Notes: generated from the letters alone by a model not told the origin. Counted from the first letter of the stretch, positions 49,988-59,546 are shown. The stretch is 64,000 bases of DNA from Evansella clarkii (GCF_002019695.1 NZ_KV917376.1:2055380-2119379); one strand, 5' to 3'. Made by a program: numbers and translations.

Positions 49988-51556
49988 ATGGAACATGGTG
50001 TGTTGTCATTACTGCCGCCAATTTTGGCGCTTGTAATGGTTATTATTACTAGGCGCGTTCTGCTGTCTCTGGGAATCGGAATCATTGTAGGTGCTTTAAT
50101 GGTGAACCAGGGGGAGGAAGCGTTTATAAACGAAACTCTTTCTCAAATTCTGTCTATAGTAACAGGAATTTTCTGGTCTGAGGGAGGAGTGAACACGTGG
50201 GAATTTTATATTATTTTGTTTTTATTAATTCTGGGTGTCATTGCTGCACTGATTACTTTAACAGGGGGAAGCAGAGCTTTCGGGGAATGGGCGTTAAACA
50301 GGGTTAAAACACGAATTGGTGCCCAGTTTGTTTCCGCCTTTCTCGGGATAATTATCTTTATTGATGATTACTTTAACAGTCTGACAGTAGGTAATGTCAG
50401 CAGACCTCTTACAGACAGACATAAAATATCAAGAGCAAAGCTTGCCTATATTGTTGACTCTACAGCGGCGCCTATGTGCGTTATAGCGCCATTGTCAAGC
50501 TGGGGAGCATACATCATTACTATTATCGGGGGCATACTCATCACACATGGAGTTACCCAGTATGAAGCGTTACAGGCATTCTTATTAATCGCACCAATGA
50601 ATTTTTACGCTATTTTTGCTATTCTTCTTGTTTTTGCGGTTGCTTATTTCAAACTTGATCTGGGGCCAATGCGCACTCATGAAATGCGTGCTCTCGAAAC
50701 AGGGGAACTCACGGACAAGGCAAAGGGCCCTGTTCCAGGGGATGCGGAAGATACAAAACCAGCTGTCGAAGGAAGGACTGGAGACCTGATCTGGCCAATA
50801 GTAACTCTTATCGCAGCGACAGTTGTGTTTATGATAGTTACAGGCATACAGGGTACAGAAGGACAGGCAGGCCTTCTGGCAACGTTTGAAAATACAGATG
50901 TCGCTGCATCACTGTTGTATGGCGGATTAATTGCTCTGATAGTCACAATAGCTATTGCCTTTATGAGACGCCTGCACATTAATAAAATTGGATCTGGCAT
51001 CTTTGCAGGGATTAAATCCATGCTGCCTGCAATTTATATTTTAATTTTCGCCTGGACGATCATTGAAATTATCGGTGAACTAGGCACAGGGGAATACCTG
51101 GCAGGAGTAGTTAATGAGCATATTCAGATTGGATACCTTCCAGTACTTGTATTCCTGCTCGCAGGTTTCATGGCTTTCTCCACCGGGACTTCCTGGGGAA
51201 CATTCGGAATTATGCTTCCTATCGCCGGAGATATGGCAGCTGCTACTGATATTTCCCTTCTGCTTCCTGTGATGGCAGCGGTTCTTGCAGGGGCAATTTT
51301 TGGCGATCATTGTTCTCCTATTTCAGATACCACTATTCTGTCATCTGCGGGGGCAGGAAGCCATCATATTGACCATGTATTAACACAGCTTCCTTATGCT
51401 TTGATAACAGCACTGATATCTTCAGCTGGATTCCTGGTATTAGGATTCAGCGGCAGCCTCCTGCTGGCACTTCTGACAGCTGCTGCGGCTTTTGTATTAA
51501 TAACAGCGGCTCTGAAGTTCGGACTTCCAGTCATTTACAAGGAAAAAACAAATTAA
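49988..51556 (+). CDS. lysW: NhaC-family carrier, probable lysine transporter LysW
   Basis: 522 residues with about twelve helices. It belongs to the NhaC Na+/H+ antiporter superfamily: FLGIIIFIDDYFNSLTVGN and STAAPMCVIAPLSSWGAYI, and GDHCSPISDTTILSSAGAGS near the end. The L-box directly upstream changes the reading: NhaC-like genes under L-boxes were proposed as lysine transporters (LysW) by comparative genomics. So lysine uptake is more probable than sodium-proton exchange. RBS AAGGGAGG. Terminator at 51561-51590. Confidence 0.85.
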   Translation: MEHGVLSLLPPILALVMVIITRRVLLSLGIGIIVGALMVNQGEEAFINETLSQILSIVTGIFWSEGGVNTWEFYIILFLLILGVIAALITLTGGSRAFGEWALNRVKTRIGAQFVSAFLGIIIFIDDYFNSLTVGNVSRPLTDRHKISRAKLAYIVDSTAAPMCVIAPLSSWGAYIITIIGGILITHGVTQYEALQAFLLIAPMNFYAIFAILLVFAVAYFKLDLGPMRTHEMRALETGELTDKAKGPVPGDAEDTKPAVEGRTGDLIWPIVTLIAATVVFMIVTGIQGTEGQAGLLATFENTDVAASLLYGGLIALIVTIAIAFMRRLHINKIGSGIFAGIKSMLPAIYILIFAWTIIEIIGELGTGEYLAGVVNEHIQIGYLPVLVFLLAGFMAFSTGTSWGTFGIMLPIAGDMAAATDISLLLPVMAAVLAGAIFGDHCSPISDTTILSSAGAGSHHIDHVLTQLPYALITALISSAGFLVLGFSGSLLLALLTAAAAFVLITAALKFGLPVIYKEKTN

Positions 51557-51559
51557 TTT

Positions 51560-51590
51560 AAGAAAGAGCGGTTCTGCCGCTCTTTTTGTT
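51560..51590 (+). terminator. Terminator after lysW
   Basis: AAGAGCGG / CCGCTCTT stem with TTCTG loop, then TTTTTG. Confidence 0.85.
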
Positions 51591-51670
51591 ATTATTCAAA
51601 GAAAATATTTCCCTTTCTTTGATATAATCAGCGATATATTCAGAGTAATGTAGAATATTGCGAAAATACT

Positions 51671-51700
51671 TTGACAAACCGGGAAAGAATCCAATATAAT
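51671..51700 (+). promoter_or_regulatory. Sigma-A promoter of the SNF symporter gene
   Basis: TTGACA (51671-51676), 18-bp spacer, TATAAT (51695-51700). A ~120-base leader separates it from the gene. Confidence 0.85.
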
Positions 51701-51828
51701 GGGACCTACTAGTGATTATATTTTTGCATGACTAAAGACGGAGGAGGGCAGAATTAAAGATATACTTAACTACTAAATTGACAGAAAAATAGTAATAATC
51801 AGAGAAAAAAGAAGGGAGTGTTTTATCA

Positions 51829-53172
51829 ATGGCAGATAGAGAACAATGGGCCTCCAAGATGGGCTTTATCTTAGCTGCGGTTGGTTCTGCAGTTGGTTTA
51901 GGTAATATCTGGCGTTTTGCATACGTTACAGGAGACAGCGGGGGAGCAGCATTTTTAATTATTTACATTGCCTGTATTATACTTATCGGTCTTCCTGTAT
52001 TACTTGCTGAATTTGCGATCGGGCGAAAAACACATACCGACGCTGTAACCGCTTTTAATAAACTTACACCTGGAAAACCTTGGGTGATCGGCGGTATCAT
52101 AGGTGTTTTGACCTCATTCTTAATCTTATCCTTCTATGGTGTTATCGCCGGCTGGGTGTTGCACTTCTTCTTCAGTTATCTCACTGGACAGGCTCAGGGA
52201 GTGGCAGAAGGGGGATATGCAGATTATTTCGTCAACTTTATTGGCGGATCAGCGGGGCCTGTTATCTGGCAGCTTATATTTATGGCTGTTGTTATATCAA
52301 TTGTTTTCTTTGGTATTAAAAAAGGAATCGAACTTGCAAACAAAATTTTTATGCCATTATTAGCTTTAATTGTTGTTATTTTAGCAGGTTATGCTTTAAC
52401 GCTCGATGGAGCTGGTGAAGGTCTTGCCTTCTTATTCAGCCCTGACTGGAGCGCTTTCGGCAACCTGGATGTTTACGCAGCTGCCGTAGGGCAGGCATTC
52501 TTTACACTCTCGCTTGGTATGGCAATTATGATTACATATGCCAGCTATCTTCCTAAGGACACACATCTTCCGAGTGCAGCTGGTACTGTAGTAACATTCG
52601 ATACGCTCTTTGCAATTATTGCCGGTGTAATGATTTTCCCGGTGGTATTCACATTTGGGGTTGACCCTGCGGCAGGGCCGACGTTAATTTTTATCACGCT
52701 GCCTGAAGTATTTAATGTAATGGGCGGAATGGGAACATTCTTTGCTTTGTTGTTCTTCTTCCTGGTGGCAATCGCTGCTCTTACATCTTCCATTTCACTG
52801 CTGGAGCCAAGTGTTTCCTGGCTGATGCATCAGTTTAAGTGGAACAGGAAAAAAGCAACGTTGACTGCAGGTATTCTGGTTGCTATCCTTGGAATTCCGT
52901 CTGCGTTAAGTCAGGGAGGACCACTTTCAGATTTTACTATCGCAGGTCTGCCTTTCCTGGATGCAATAGATACATTAACAGACAGATATACCCTTCCTCT
53001 TGGCGGGTTAATCATCGCGTTGTTTGTAGGCTGGGGCTGGAATCAAGTTGATGCTCTCAGAGAGACTGGCTTAACAGATTCGGTGTTAGGAACTCTCTGG
53101 CTTTGGTTCCTTCGTATTATAGCTCCACTTGGAATTCTGTGGATTCTGCTTATAAACTTCGGTCTGTTTTAG
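51829..53172 (+). CDS. Sodium-dependent SNF-family symporter (neurotransmitter/amino-acid type)
   Basis: 447 residues, LeuT/MhsT-like. First-helix motif GFILAAVGSAVGLGNIWRFAYVTGDSGGAAF binds Na+ and substrate; eleven or twelve helices follow with the family DTLFAIIAGVMIFP segment. It couples amino-acid uptake to sodium. Placing after the LysW gene may be chance since it has its own promoter. RBS GAAGGGAG. Substrate unknown; B. halodurans MhsT transports Trp and other large residues. Confidence 0.9.
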   Translation: MADREQWASKMGFILAAVGSAVGLGNIWRFAYVTGDSGGAAFLIIYIACIILIGLPVLLAEFAIGRKTHTDAVTAFNKLTPGKPWVIGGIIGVLTSFLILSFYGVIAGWVLHFFFSYLTGQAQGVAEGGYADYFVNFIGGSAGPVIWQLIFMAVVISIVFFGIKKGIELANKIFMPLLALIVVILAGYALTLDGAGEGLAFLFSPDWSAFGNLDVYAAAVGQAFFTLSLGMAIMITYASYLPKDTHLPSAAGTVVTFDTLFAIIAGVMIFPVVFTFGVDPAAGPTLIFITLPEVFNVMGGMGTFFALLFFFLVAIAALTSSISLLEPSVSWLMHQFKWNRKKATLTAGILVAILGIPSALSQGGPLSDFTIAGLPFLDAIDTLTDRYTLPLGGLIIALFVGWGWNQVDALRETGLTDSVLGTLWLWFLRIIAPLGILWILLINFGLF

Positions 53173-53185
53173 AATTTAAGTAACA

Positions 53186-53242
53186 CAAAAAAGGCTGTCC
53201 TGTATGGTCACTTTCCAGTGATGATACGGGGGCAGCCTTTTT
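53186..53242. terminator. Bidirectional terminator between the symporter and lytH
   Basis: AAAAAAGGCTG / CAGCCTTTTTT arms with partial pairing in between (ATCACTGG / CCAGTGAT-like). Serves both converging genes. Confidence 0.85.
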
Positions 53243-53263
53243 TGATTAACCTAGAAGCAGAAC

Positions 53264-54262
53264 TTATTTTTTATTCCTTTCGATTCGTTCCCATGCTCTC
53301 AAGTTAGGGTATGGGTCAAAAGACCACTCAAAAGCACCGTTATCTTTATACATTCCATAATGTAAGTGAGGCGGGAATTTTCCCTGGGTTCCAGGTTTTC
53401 CATACCCGGAACTCCCCACATATCCAATTACTGTACCTGGTTCAACGATAGTGCCTCGTTCCATGCCTTTTTCAAAACTGCTGAGGTGAGCGTAATAATG
53501 GTAAACATTATTTGTATCGCGAATTCCTACTCTCCAGCCCCCATATTTATTCCAGCCTTTTAATTCAACAATTCCATAAGTTGTCGAGCGTACCGGGGTC
53601 CCGTAACCTGCAAAGATATCAGTACCCTCGTGAATTCTTCTTCCGCCCCAGCCTCTCGAATCGCCCCAGGTGCTTCGGTAGCTGTAGTTATAATTTAATG
53701 GAACAGGAAAGGCACGGTCTCTCAGATCAAGGGTACCAAAAGTATTATAAATTTTACCATAACCCGTAATCAGCTCAACTGCTTTATCCCTTTGATAATA
53801 ATCCCAGATAGCAATTCTTAAATTCTCCTCTCCGGGACCGAACTGGGAAAGCTGTTCGACAAAGGTATGTAAAACGTCCTCGTCGTCATTAATGTCAGCT
53901 TTTCCATCACCGTTTCCGTCAAGGCCTTTCCCTCCGAAAAGGGAGATGGATACCTCATCCGTATCTTCCTGGTCCGGGTTCTGCGCTCCAGTCCACTCTT
54001 CAGTAGTAAAGTAAAAGGCAATAAAACCATTTTCCTGCGGGAGATCGTTTCTTGCCTGTCTTAGCCCTCTTTCATAGCTGTCTGCTGCAGCTATGTAATA
54101 CCAGGGGATATGTGAAACAGCTTCCGCCTTTTGATATAATGCCATTCTTTCTTTATAAACTTCCTCAGAGGTCAGCTCCTGTACCTTTGAAGCAGAATAG
54201 TGAAAGGGAAGGATAAATAAAAGTGGAATGACAATAAGCATTGTTTTTACCCAAATTTTCAT
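53264..54262 (-). CDS. lytH: M23 family peptidase, LytH-like spore peptidoglycan endopeptidase
   Basis: 332 residues. ATG at 54262 (MKIWVKTMLIVIPLL) has AAAGGAGA 9 bases upstream; the longer frame starting within the bcr1-like element has no RBS. A signal/anchor helix (4-22) leads to an N-terminal helical segment and an M23 zinc domain: HEGTDIFAGYGTPV (first His and Asp), HYYAHLSSF and PHLHYGMY (His-x-His). B. subtilis LytH trims L-Ala-D-Glu cross-links in the spore cortex. Its neighbour lipA is conserved. Confidence 0.88.
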   Translation of the reverse strand: MKIWVKTMLIVIPLLFILPFHYSASKVQELTSEEVYKERMALYQKAEAVSHIPWYYIAAADSYERGLRQARNDLPQENGFIAFYFTTEEWTGAQNPDQEDTDEVSISLFGGKGLDGNGDGKADINDDEDVLHTFVEQLSQFGPGEENLRIAIWDYYQRDKAVELITGYGKIYNTFGTLDLRDRAFPVPLNYNYSYRSTWGDSRGWGGRRIHEGTDIFAGYGTPVRSTTYGIVELKGWNKYGGWRVGIRDTNNVYHYYAHLSSFEKGMERGTIVEPGTVIGYVGSSGYGKPGTQGKFPPHLHYGMYKDNGAFEWSFDPYPNLRAWERIERNKK

Positions 54263-54286
54263 TGTTGACTGCTTCTCCTTTCCTGT

Positions 54287-54437
54287 TTTATCCCGATGTA
54301 ACCGTCCGTAAATCTCCCACCTGAAAACATGAGTGGAAGCGAAGACGTTCAGGTGGGAGATAACGGACGATAACATCACGATTGGTTCAACTAACAATCA
54401 GAGGAAGATGCCCCCACTGATTGAAGGTTCACTTTAT
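54287..54437 (+). repeat. TTTAT-bounded two-hairpin element (bcr1-like) copy 2
   Basis: 151 bp with perfect TTTAT at both borders (54287-54291 and 54433-54437). The first hairpin carries paired changes relative to copy 1 (CTCCCACC/GGTGGGAG in place of CTCCCGCC/GGCGGGAG). The second hairpin has lost several G (AGAGGAAGATGCCCCC). It lies just upstream of lytH and could affect its expression. Confidence 0.78.
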
Positions 54438-54568
54438 CCGCATACTTAGTGTACGGTAATCCACTATGAATCCATTCCGGGAAATAGTGGAAAAGGCAAG
54501 GCGTGGCTTTAGAACAGAACCTTTGAGATTTCGGGCTTTTCATGATAAAGTAACAAGTGGCAGAACAG

Positions 54569-54657
54569 TTTATCCCGATGTAACCGTCCGTAAAACTCCC
54601 GCCTCAAAACATGAGTGGAAGCGAAGATGTTCAGGCGGAAGAAAACGGGCGATAATG
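54569..54657 (+). repeat. TTTAT-started bcr1-like element copy 3 (truncated)
   Basis: Begins TTTATCCCGATGTAACC and matches copy 1 through the first hairpin (GTGGAAGCGAAGATGTTCAG), then decays after GGCGGAAGAAAACGGGCGAT; the second hairpin and right border are missing. It is 132 bp after copy 2 and 67 bp before lipA. The stretch between the copies has no gene. Confidence 0.7.
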
Positions 54658-54723
54658 ACAGGATATTAGATAGCAAATCCATTAAACTAAGTAGTATACT
54701 GTAACTGACAGGAGCGTGGAAAA

Positions 54724-55605
54724 ATGGCGAAAAAAGAAGAGTATATCAGGAAGCCTGACTGGCTGAAAATAAAACTTAACACGAATGAATCTTATACCGG
54801 TTTAAAGAAAATGATGAGAGAGAAAAAACTACATACTGTATGTGAGGAAGCGAAATGCCCTAATATTCATGAATGCTGGGCTGAAAGAAAAACAGCTACT
54901 TTCATGATTCTTGGTGATGTTTGTACGAGAGCCTGCCGTTTCTGCGCTGTAAAAACCGGACTTCCCAATGAACTTGACAGACAGGAGCCGGAAAGAGTTG
55001 CAGAATCCGTGAAACTAATGGGATTAAAGCATGCAGTTATTACAGCGGTAGCCCGTGACGATCTGAAAGACGGGGGAGCAGAAATTTTTGCTGAGACAGT
55101 CAGAGCGATCAGACGGTCCAGTCCATTTACAACAGTCGAAGTGCTTCCTTCTGACATGGGCGGAAAAGAAGAGAACCTTCGTATTTTAATGGATGCACGC
55201 CCTAACATTTTAAACCATAATATCGAAACTGTAAGAAGCCTGACACCAAGAGTACGGGCAAGAGCCACATACGAAAGATCTCTGGAATTCCTCAGACGGG
55301 CAAAGGAAATGCAGCCTAAGATTCCTACTAAATCAAGCCTGATGATTGGTTTAGGAGAAACAAAAGAAGAGATCATCCAGACAATGGACGACCTCCGGGC
55401 AGTAGACGTGGATATTATGACGATCGGCCAGTATTTACAGCCTACAAAGAAACACTTAAAGATCAAAAAATACTGGACACCTGAGGAATTTAATGAACTC
55501 AGGGATATTGCATTCAGTAAAGGGTTTAAGCATTGTGAAGCAGGTCCGCTCGTTCGCTCTTCCTATCATGCGGATGAACAGGTTAACGCGGCTGAGCAGG
55601 CATAA
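54724..55605 (+). CDS. lipA: Lipoyl synthase
   Basis: 293 residues, radical-SAM enzyme inserting two sulfurs into octanoyl groups on GcvH or other lipoyl domains. Two Fe-S sites are seen: auxiliary cluster Cys40, Cys45, Cys51 ([12 protein letters not shown]) with the C-terminal RSSYHADE serine, and radical-SAM Cys67, Cys71, Cys75-type motif CTRACRFC (Cys67, 71, 74). RBS TGACAGGAGCG. The suf operon provides its clusters and GcvH its substrate. Confidence 0.96.
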   Translation: MAKKEEYIRKPDWLKIKLNTNESYTGLKKMMREKKLHTVCEEAKCPNIHECWAERKTATFMILGDVCTRACRFCAVKTGLPNELDRQEPERVAESVKLMGLKHAVITAVARDDLKDGGAEIFAETVRAIRRSSPFTTVEVLPSDMGGKEENLRILMDARPNILNHNIETVRSLTPRVRARATYERSLEFLRRAKEMQPKIPTKSSLMIGLGETKEEIIQTMDDLRAVDVDIMTIGQYLQPTKKHLKIKKYWTPEEFNELRDIAFSKGFKHCEAGPLVRSSYHADEQVNAAEQA

Positions 55606-55607
55606 AA

Positions 55608-55648
55608 AGAAAGTCACTTTCCTTCATGCAGGGAAAGTGACTTTTTAT
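55608..55648. terminator. Bidirectional terminator between lipA and yutC
   Basis: AAAGTCACTTTCC / GGAAAGTGACTTT 13-bp stem with a short loop and T-tracts in both directions. Confidence 0.9.
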
Positions 55649-55652
55649 ATTA

Positions 55653-56327
55653 TTAATTTTCCTGCATAGAGTTGCCCTCTGTCCTTCTGTCACTGTCTGA
55701 AGTTTCATACTCAGTATTCTGAAGCATATCCGGATTAAGGTCCACTTCTTCACCTTGAGGGTACTCTTTCATTTCTTCAATGGTTTGTTCCAGTGTTTTT
55801 GCATATTCAGGTTCTCTTGGAGACAGCCCCTGAAATCTCTTAATGTCCTGAATTAAGCCAGGGTTATCAGCTACATACACATCGAAATAAGCAGGAACAA
55901 TGGACAGGGCGGTCTTTTTCACCTGAGTAGCTACAAAATCACGATCCTCTGAAGGAGTATCGTAAGCCATCAGCACATGCTGGTCTGTAACCAATACTGC
56001 CACTTCATTTAAGTATGGATTTAAAGCAGCCATCTGGCTGATAGTCTGTGCCATCAGCGACCTGTCATAAACAGCATAACCAGCCGCTTCCTGGCCGCTT
56101 AATGCAGTATCTCTTGTCTGGTGGTCAAACCCAAACCTGTTATATTTATCAAATTCAGAATTGGCCCTTCTGTTTATGACCAAATTACTGTCAGGCTGCC
56201 TGTATCCCTGGAACAGATCGAATTGCTGCCCCTGTGCCCCTCCGGCGTTATTTTCAGCTCCGCACCCTGTAACTGCAAATGACATGCAGAGTAACCCGAT
56301 CATACATTTAATTGATCCCTTTTTCAT
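55653..56327 (-). CDS. yutC: YhcN/YlaJ-family sporulation lipoprotein YutC
   Basis: 224 residues from ATG at 56327, set by AGGAGGTGG 7 bases upstream; the longer frame from 56408 is rejected. The lipobox AVTGC gives lipidated Cys near 22. The YhcN domain includes TQIS-like MAQTISQMAALNPYLNEVAVLVTDQHVLMAY and ATQVKKTALSIVPAYFDVYVADN. Such lipoproteins are deposited in the spore inner membrane and influence germination or outgrowth. Confidence 0.86.
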   Translation of the reverse strand: MKKGSIKCMIGLLCMSFAVTGCGAENNAGGAQGQQFDLFQGYRQPDSNLVINRRANSEFDKYNRFGFDHQTRDTALSGQEAAGYAVYDRSLMAQTISQMAALNPYLNEVAVLVTDQHVLMAYDTPSEDRDFVATQVKKTALSIVPAYFDVYVADNPGLIQDIKRFQGLSPREPEYAKTLEQTIEEMKEYPQGEEVDLNPDMLQNTEYETSDSDRRTEGNSMQEN

Positions 56328-56466
56328 TTTATACCACCTCCTGTTCAGTAGGTTTTCCGAACGAAGGAAGAAAAATGGTGGTAATTTGTGCCTCAGGATA
56401 ATAATCAATATTGAAATTCCATGAGAAATCAGGCAAGATATATATATAAAGTGAGGTGTATGCTAT

Positions 56467-56760
56467 ATGGTCCGCATCCAGGGAAACACTTATGAGGTTC
56501 TGGAAGATGTCCGCGATGGATGGGCAGAAGAGGAATTCAAAAACAGATACAGTGATGTATTAAATAAATATGATTATATAGTCGGTGACTGGGGTTATGA
56601 ACAGCTCAGGTTAAAAGGTTTTTTTGAGGATAGTCATAAAAAATCCGGCTTTGACGCAAAGATCAGTTCTCTCCCGGAGTACTTATATGAATACTGTAAC
56701 TTCGGCTGCGCATATTTTGTGCTGAAAAAAGTAAAGGGAGAAGAAAAAAGTCCTTCTTAA
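56467..56760 (+). CDS. yutD: YutD family protein (DUF1027)
   Basis: 97 residues. Recognisable blocks: EVLEDVRDGWAEEEFKNRYSDVL, KYDYIVGDWGYEQLRLKGFF and LPEYLYEYCNFGCAYFVLKK, which define YutD. Function unknown. RBS AGTGAGGTG. It is next to lipA/yutC as in B. subtilis. Confidence 0.88.
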   Translation: MVRIQGNTYEVLEDVRDGWAEEEFKNRYSDVLNKYDYIVGDWGYEQLRLKGFFEDSHKKSGFDAKISSLPEYLYEYCNFGCAYFVLKKVKGEEKSPS

Positions 56761-56765
56761 ACAGT

Positions 56766-56937
56766 AGAGACTGGGACAGAGAAAAGTATTTACCTTGAAA
56801 AAACGAATGGTAAAGTTCACTTAGGTCAGGAAATATACGACTGTCTCTTCCTCTTCCGGAGCGTTATCTATGCTCCTGTTCTGCTCCTCATTCGTTTTTT
56901 TCTTTAGGAAATATCCTTTTGTCCCCAGTCTCTTTTT
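56766..56937. repeat. Long inverted repeat (AGACTGGGACA type)
   Basis: Left arm AGAGACTGGGACAGAGAAAA and on to AACGAATGG, right arm ATTCGTTTTTTTC and on to TTTTGTCCCCAGTCTCT. About 45 bases per arm pair with small gaps around a ~75-base centre. The right end carries TTTTTG, so it may terminate yutD. The GAGACTGGGACA theme is widespread in Firmicutes intergenes. Confidence 0.7.
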
Positions 56938-56975
56938 GCTGCCTTTTTTATATTAAATTGGAATTCAAGCAGATG

Positions 56976-57251
56976 TTAATAAGGATTACTTTTATCGACT
57001 CGTTTGTCTGCATGCGTAGGGTGGGCTCCTGCTTCTTTTCTTGGTGCATTCTGGTGATAGTTGCGATTTTCGTAAACAAAGGCGCTGGCAGCCTGCTGCC
57101 CTTCTTCCCAGGGAGTAGTCTTCTTAAGAGTTCCTTCAATAGGAGAGCCATACGGACCTTCAGGAGACTGTTCAGGGATAAGTTGTTTCCTGTTCTTTTC
57201 CACCGTTATAAAATCAGAGTATTTTTCATCTTTGTCCAGTTCATGATCCAT
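56976..57251 (-). CDS. Small hydrophilic protein, 91 residues
   Basis: ATG at 57251 has AAGGAGG 9 bases upstream; a longer frame to 57368 is not supported. The product is rich in Asp, Glu, Lys, His and Asn, with no hydrophobic segment (MDHELDKDEKYSDFITVEKN ... ENRNYHQNAPRKE). I do not recognise a family with confidence. It resembles small cytosolic stress/spore proteins in composition only. Confidence 0.65.
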   Translation of the reverse strand: MDHELDKDEKYSDFITVEKNRKQLIPEQSPEGPYGSPIEGTLKKTTPWEEGQQAASAFVYENRNYHQNAPRKEAGAHPTHADKRVDKSNPY

Positions 57252-57396
57252 CAAAAAACACCTCCTTGCCCTTATTATTGGCAAAAAGGTGTTTTCTTTC
57301 CTGAATAGCTGTGTGCAAATAATGGAACTGCATTTGAGGAAATATCTTCGGCAGTTCAATGAACACAATATTTGGTGCTGGAGAGGAAATGGCCAT

Positions 57397-57663
57397 TCAG
57401 AGGATTTCGTATAGAAATTCCCTTAGTTCCCCGCCTTCTTCGTCATTCATTTTAAAGGTCTCCTCAAGGTATCCTGGTTCTTCGAGGTCGTCCTGGCCAA
57501 GAATAGCAAAACGGCTGGACTGTATGTCAAGGACGAGCTTTTTACCGTAATAACGGTCTGTTGTGATTACTACTAGATCAAATCTCTGATGCTCCCCCAT
57601 AAAGCTTACATATCTGGTCTTTGTTTCTTCCGTTTCATCATATAAGAAAAAACGTTCTGACAT
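57397..57663 (-). CDS. DUF3055 family protein
   Basis: 88 residues. The sequence TRYVSFMGEHQRFDLVVITT then KKLVLDIQSSRFAILGQDDLEEPGYLEETF fits DUF3055. RBS AAAGGAGCGGG. No function known. It follows glpX by 32 bases on the same strand and may be co-transcribed. Confidence 0.72.
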   Translation of the reverse strand: MSERFFLYDETEETKTRYVSFMGEHQRFDLVVITTDRYYGKKLVLDIQSSRFAILGQDDLEEPGYLEETFKMNDEEGGELREFLYEIL

Positions 57664-57695
57664 ATAATCCCGCTCCTTTTCGATTCTCCAATTTC

Positions 57696-58673
57696 TTACT
57701 GATCCTCAGGCATTGCAAGATGAGGTTTTCTTTCCAGTCGATGATGTGTCTTAATATACCGGATTGTCCCGGTTTTTGCACGCATTACAATCGAATCTGT
57801 CTCAACGAGATCCCCTCCGAGAAACCTTACGCCCTCAAGAAGTTCTCCTGAAGAAACCCCTGTGGCGGCAAAAATCGCATCGTCTCCTTTAACAAGGTCG
57901 TTCAGCTGAAGAACTTCAGATAAATCAGTGATCCCCATTTTCCTGCATCTCTCAGCTTCTTCATCATTCATTGGCACAAGCCTTGCCTGCATGTCACCGC
58001 CCAGAGCTTTGATCGCTGCAGCGGAGATCACTCCTTCAGGGGCTCCTCCTGTTCCCACGAACAAATCTATTCCGGTTCTCGGCATGACCGTGGCGATAGA
58101 TGCTCCTACATCACCGTCTCCAAATAGTTTAACACGTGCGCCTTTTTTCCGTATTCTTTCTACCAGTTCTTCATGTCTCTTTCTTTCCTGTATGATTACA
58201 GTGACATCTCTTACGCGCTTATTTGTCATTTTGGCAACGATATCAATAGTTTTTTCAATAGGGTCTGTGAGACGGACTAAGCCTGCAGCTTCCGGGCCTA
58301 CCGCTATTTTTTCCATATACATATCCGGGGCATGCAGGAGAGTTCCTTTATCTCCTACTGCAATAACTGCCATGGCATTGGGGTGGCCTTTTGCAACAAT
58401 GCTGGTCCCTTCCAGGGGATCTACCGCAATATCCACTTCCGGGCCGCTTCCGCTGCCCAGTTCTTCTCCTATGTATAACATTGGTGCTTCGTCCAGCTCT
58501 CCTTCGCCAATAACGACAGTACCTTGCATGTTTACAGAATCAAACATGCTCCGCATTGCTGTTGTTGCCGCATCGTCCGCTTCATTCTTTAATCCTCTCC
58601 CCATCCATTGTGAGGAAGCAAGTGCTGCCGCTTCGGTGACTCTTACGATTTCCAGTGCTAATTCCCGATCCAT
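57696..58673 (-). CDS. glpX: Fructose-1,6-bisphosphatase class II
   Basis: 325 residues from ATG at 58673 ([18 protein letters not shown]) with GGAGGT 7 bases upstream. Metal and substrate residues: GEGELDEAP (32nd-Asp/Glu region), [12 protein letters not shown] and [14 protein letters not shown]. It removes the 1-phosphate from FBP for gluconeogenesis, useful when growing on fatty acids via fadNAE or acetate via AcsA. Confidence 0.94.
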   Translation of the reverse strand: MDRELALEIVRVTEAAALASSQWMGRGLKNEADDAATTAMRSMFDSVNMQGTVVIGEGELDEAPMLYIGEELGSGSGPEVDIAVDPLEGTSIVAKGHPNAMAVIAVGDKGTLLHAPDMYMEKIAVGPEAAGLVRLTDPIEKTIDIVAKMTNKRVRDVTVIIQERKRHEELVERIRKKGARVKLFGDGDVGASIATVMPRTGIDLFVGTGGAPEGVISAAAIKALGGDMQARLVPMNDEEAERCRKMGITDLSEVLQLNDLVKGDDAIFAATGVSSGELLEGVRFLGGDLVETDSIVMRAKTGTIRYIKTHHRLERKPHLAMPEDQ

Positions 58674-58935
58674 AAAAAGTACCTCCAGTTTCTCCAAATT
58701 GTTTTCTATGATATTATTTTTCTATACTATGTAAACTGAAAAGAAATCAGTGCATAGCCCTGTTCTGTATTTGTTATTACATAATCCTACATCATAATAA
58801 CAAAAAACATGTTTAAAATACATTTATTTTTCGTTTTTCAGGGAATTAATCATCGAAAAACCTTAAATGTGACATACTATTTGTTTTTGGGAAGGGCTAT
58901 CTTAAACGTGAATGTTGGTTTTGAAAATTTGATTG

Positions 58936-59067
58936 TAGCGAAAGGCGTGAGACGCCTTCGGGAATAGCATTAGCTGAAGATCCCGCAGGGCGGTTTTTCC
59001 CGAGGAAGCTGAAGCAATGCCCGAGGCAAGCGAGCGTCCTGTAGTGAAATCAACATCTAAGTTTAAT
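58936..59067 (+). repeat. GC-rich interspersed repeat, family B copy 2
   Basis: Near-identical to 4990-5125 in the block GAGACGCCTTCGGGAATAGC through GAAGCAATGCCCGAGGCAAG to GCGAGCGTCCTGTAGTGAAA, with about five differences. It lies 33 bp before yutE. The remainder of 58674-58935 is AT-rich and probably holds the glpX promoter. Confidence 0.75.
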
Positions 59068-59099
59068 ACAGCCTATAAAAGAAAGGGGATTGTTCTGTT

Positions 59100-59546
59100 A
59101 TGTATTTTGTTGACAGAGAATTGCTTGAGAAAAGGCTTGTTTATTTAGAAAAAAATATGAAGGTTTTTTCTGAAAGTAAAGAATGGGTTTCCGAAGTAGA
59201 GAAAGCTGCACTGGAACGAATCAGCCATATGTTAATTGAAACGATCACAGACACCGGAAATCAGATGATCGATGGGTTCATTATGAGAGACCCGGGAAGC
59301 TACAACGATATTATTGATATCCTTGTTGATGAAAAGGTTATTTCCAAGCCTGAAGGAGACTCCCTTAAAAGAGTTTTTGCATGGAGAAAACCACTGCTTC
59401 AGGAATATACAAACATTGACCATAAAAAGCTTCACGATAGCATGCTTGCGGAAAGCACAGCATTGCTTAATTATCCAGGAAAAGTGCGCCGGTATATTGA
59501 AAACGAACTAGGACCTGTTTCCGCATTCCTGCCGCAAAAAGATTAA
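59100..59546 (+). CDS. yutE: DUF86/HepT-like protein YutE
   Basis: 148 residues, all-helical HEPN-type fold. HepT toxins carry RX4HXY; here the same place reads RKPLLQEY, so the His is replaced by Gln and RNase activity is doubtful. No MntA-type nucleotidyltransferase antitoxin neighbours it. YutE of B. subtilis holds the same genomic place. RBS AAAGGGG. Function unknown. Confidence 0.85.
   Translation: MYFVDRELLEKRLVYLEKNMKVFSESKEWVSEVEKAALERISHMLIETITDTGNQMIDGFIMRDPGSYNDIIDILVDEKVISKPEGDSLKRVFAWRKPLLQEYTNIDHKKLHDSMLAESTALLNYPGKVRRYIENELGPVSAFLPQKD

Noticed and set aside
49988-51556. Na+/H+ antiporter (NhaC) naming
   Set aside because: Family is right, but the L-box argues for lysine transport, so LysW was preferred.
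54263-54397. N-terminal extension of lytH
   Set aside because: It would translate the bcr1-like element; the strong RBS is before ATG 54262.
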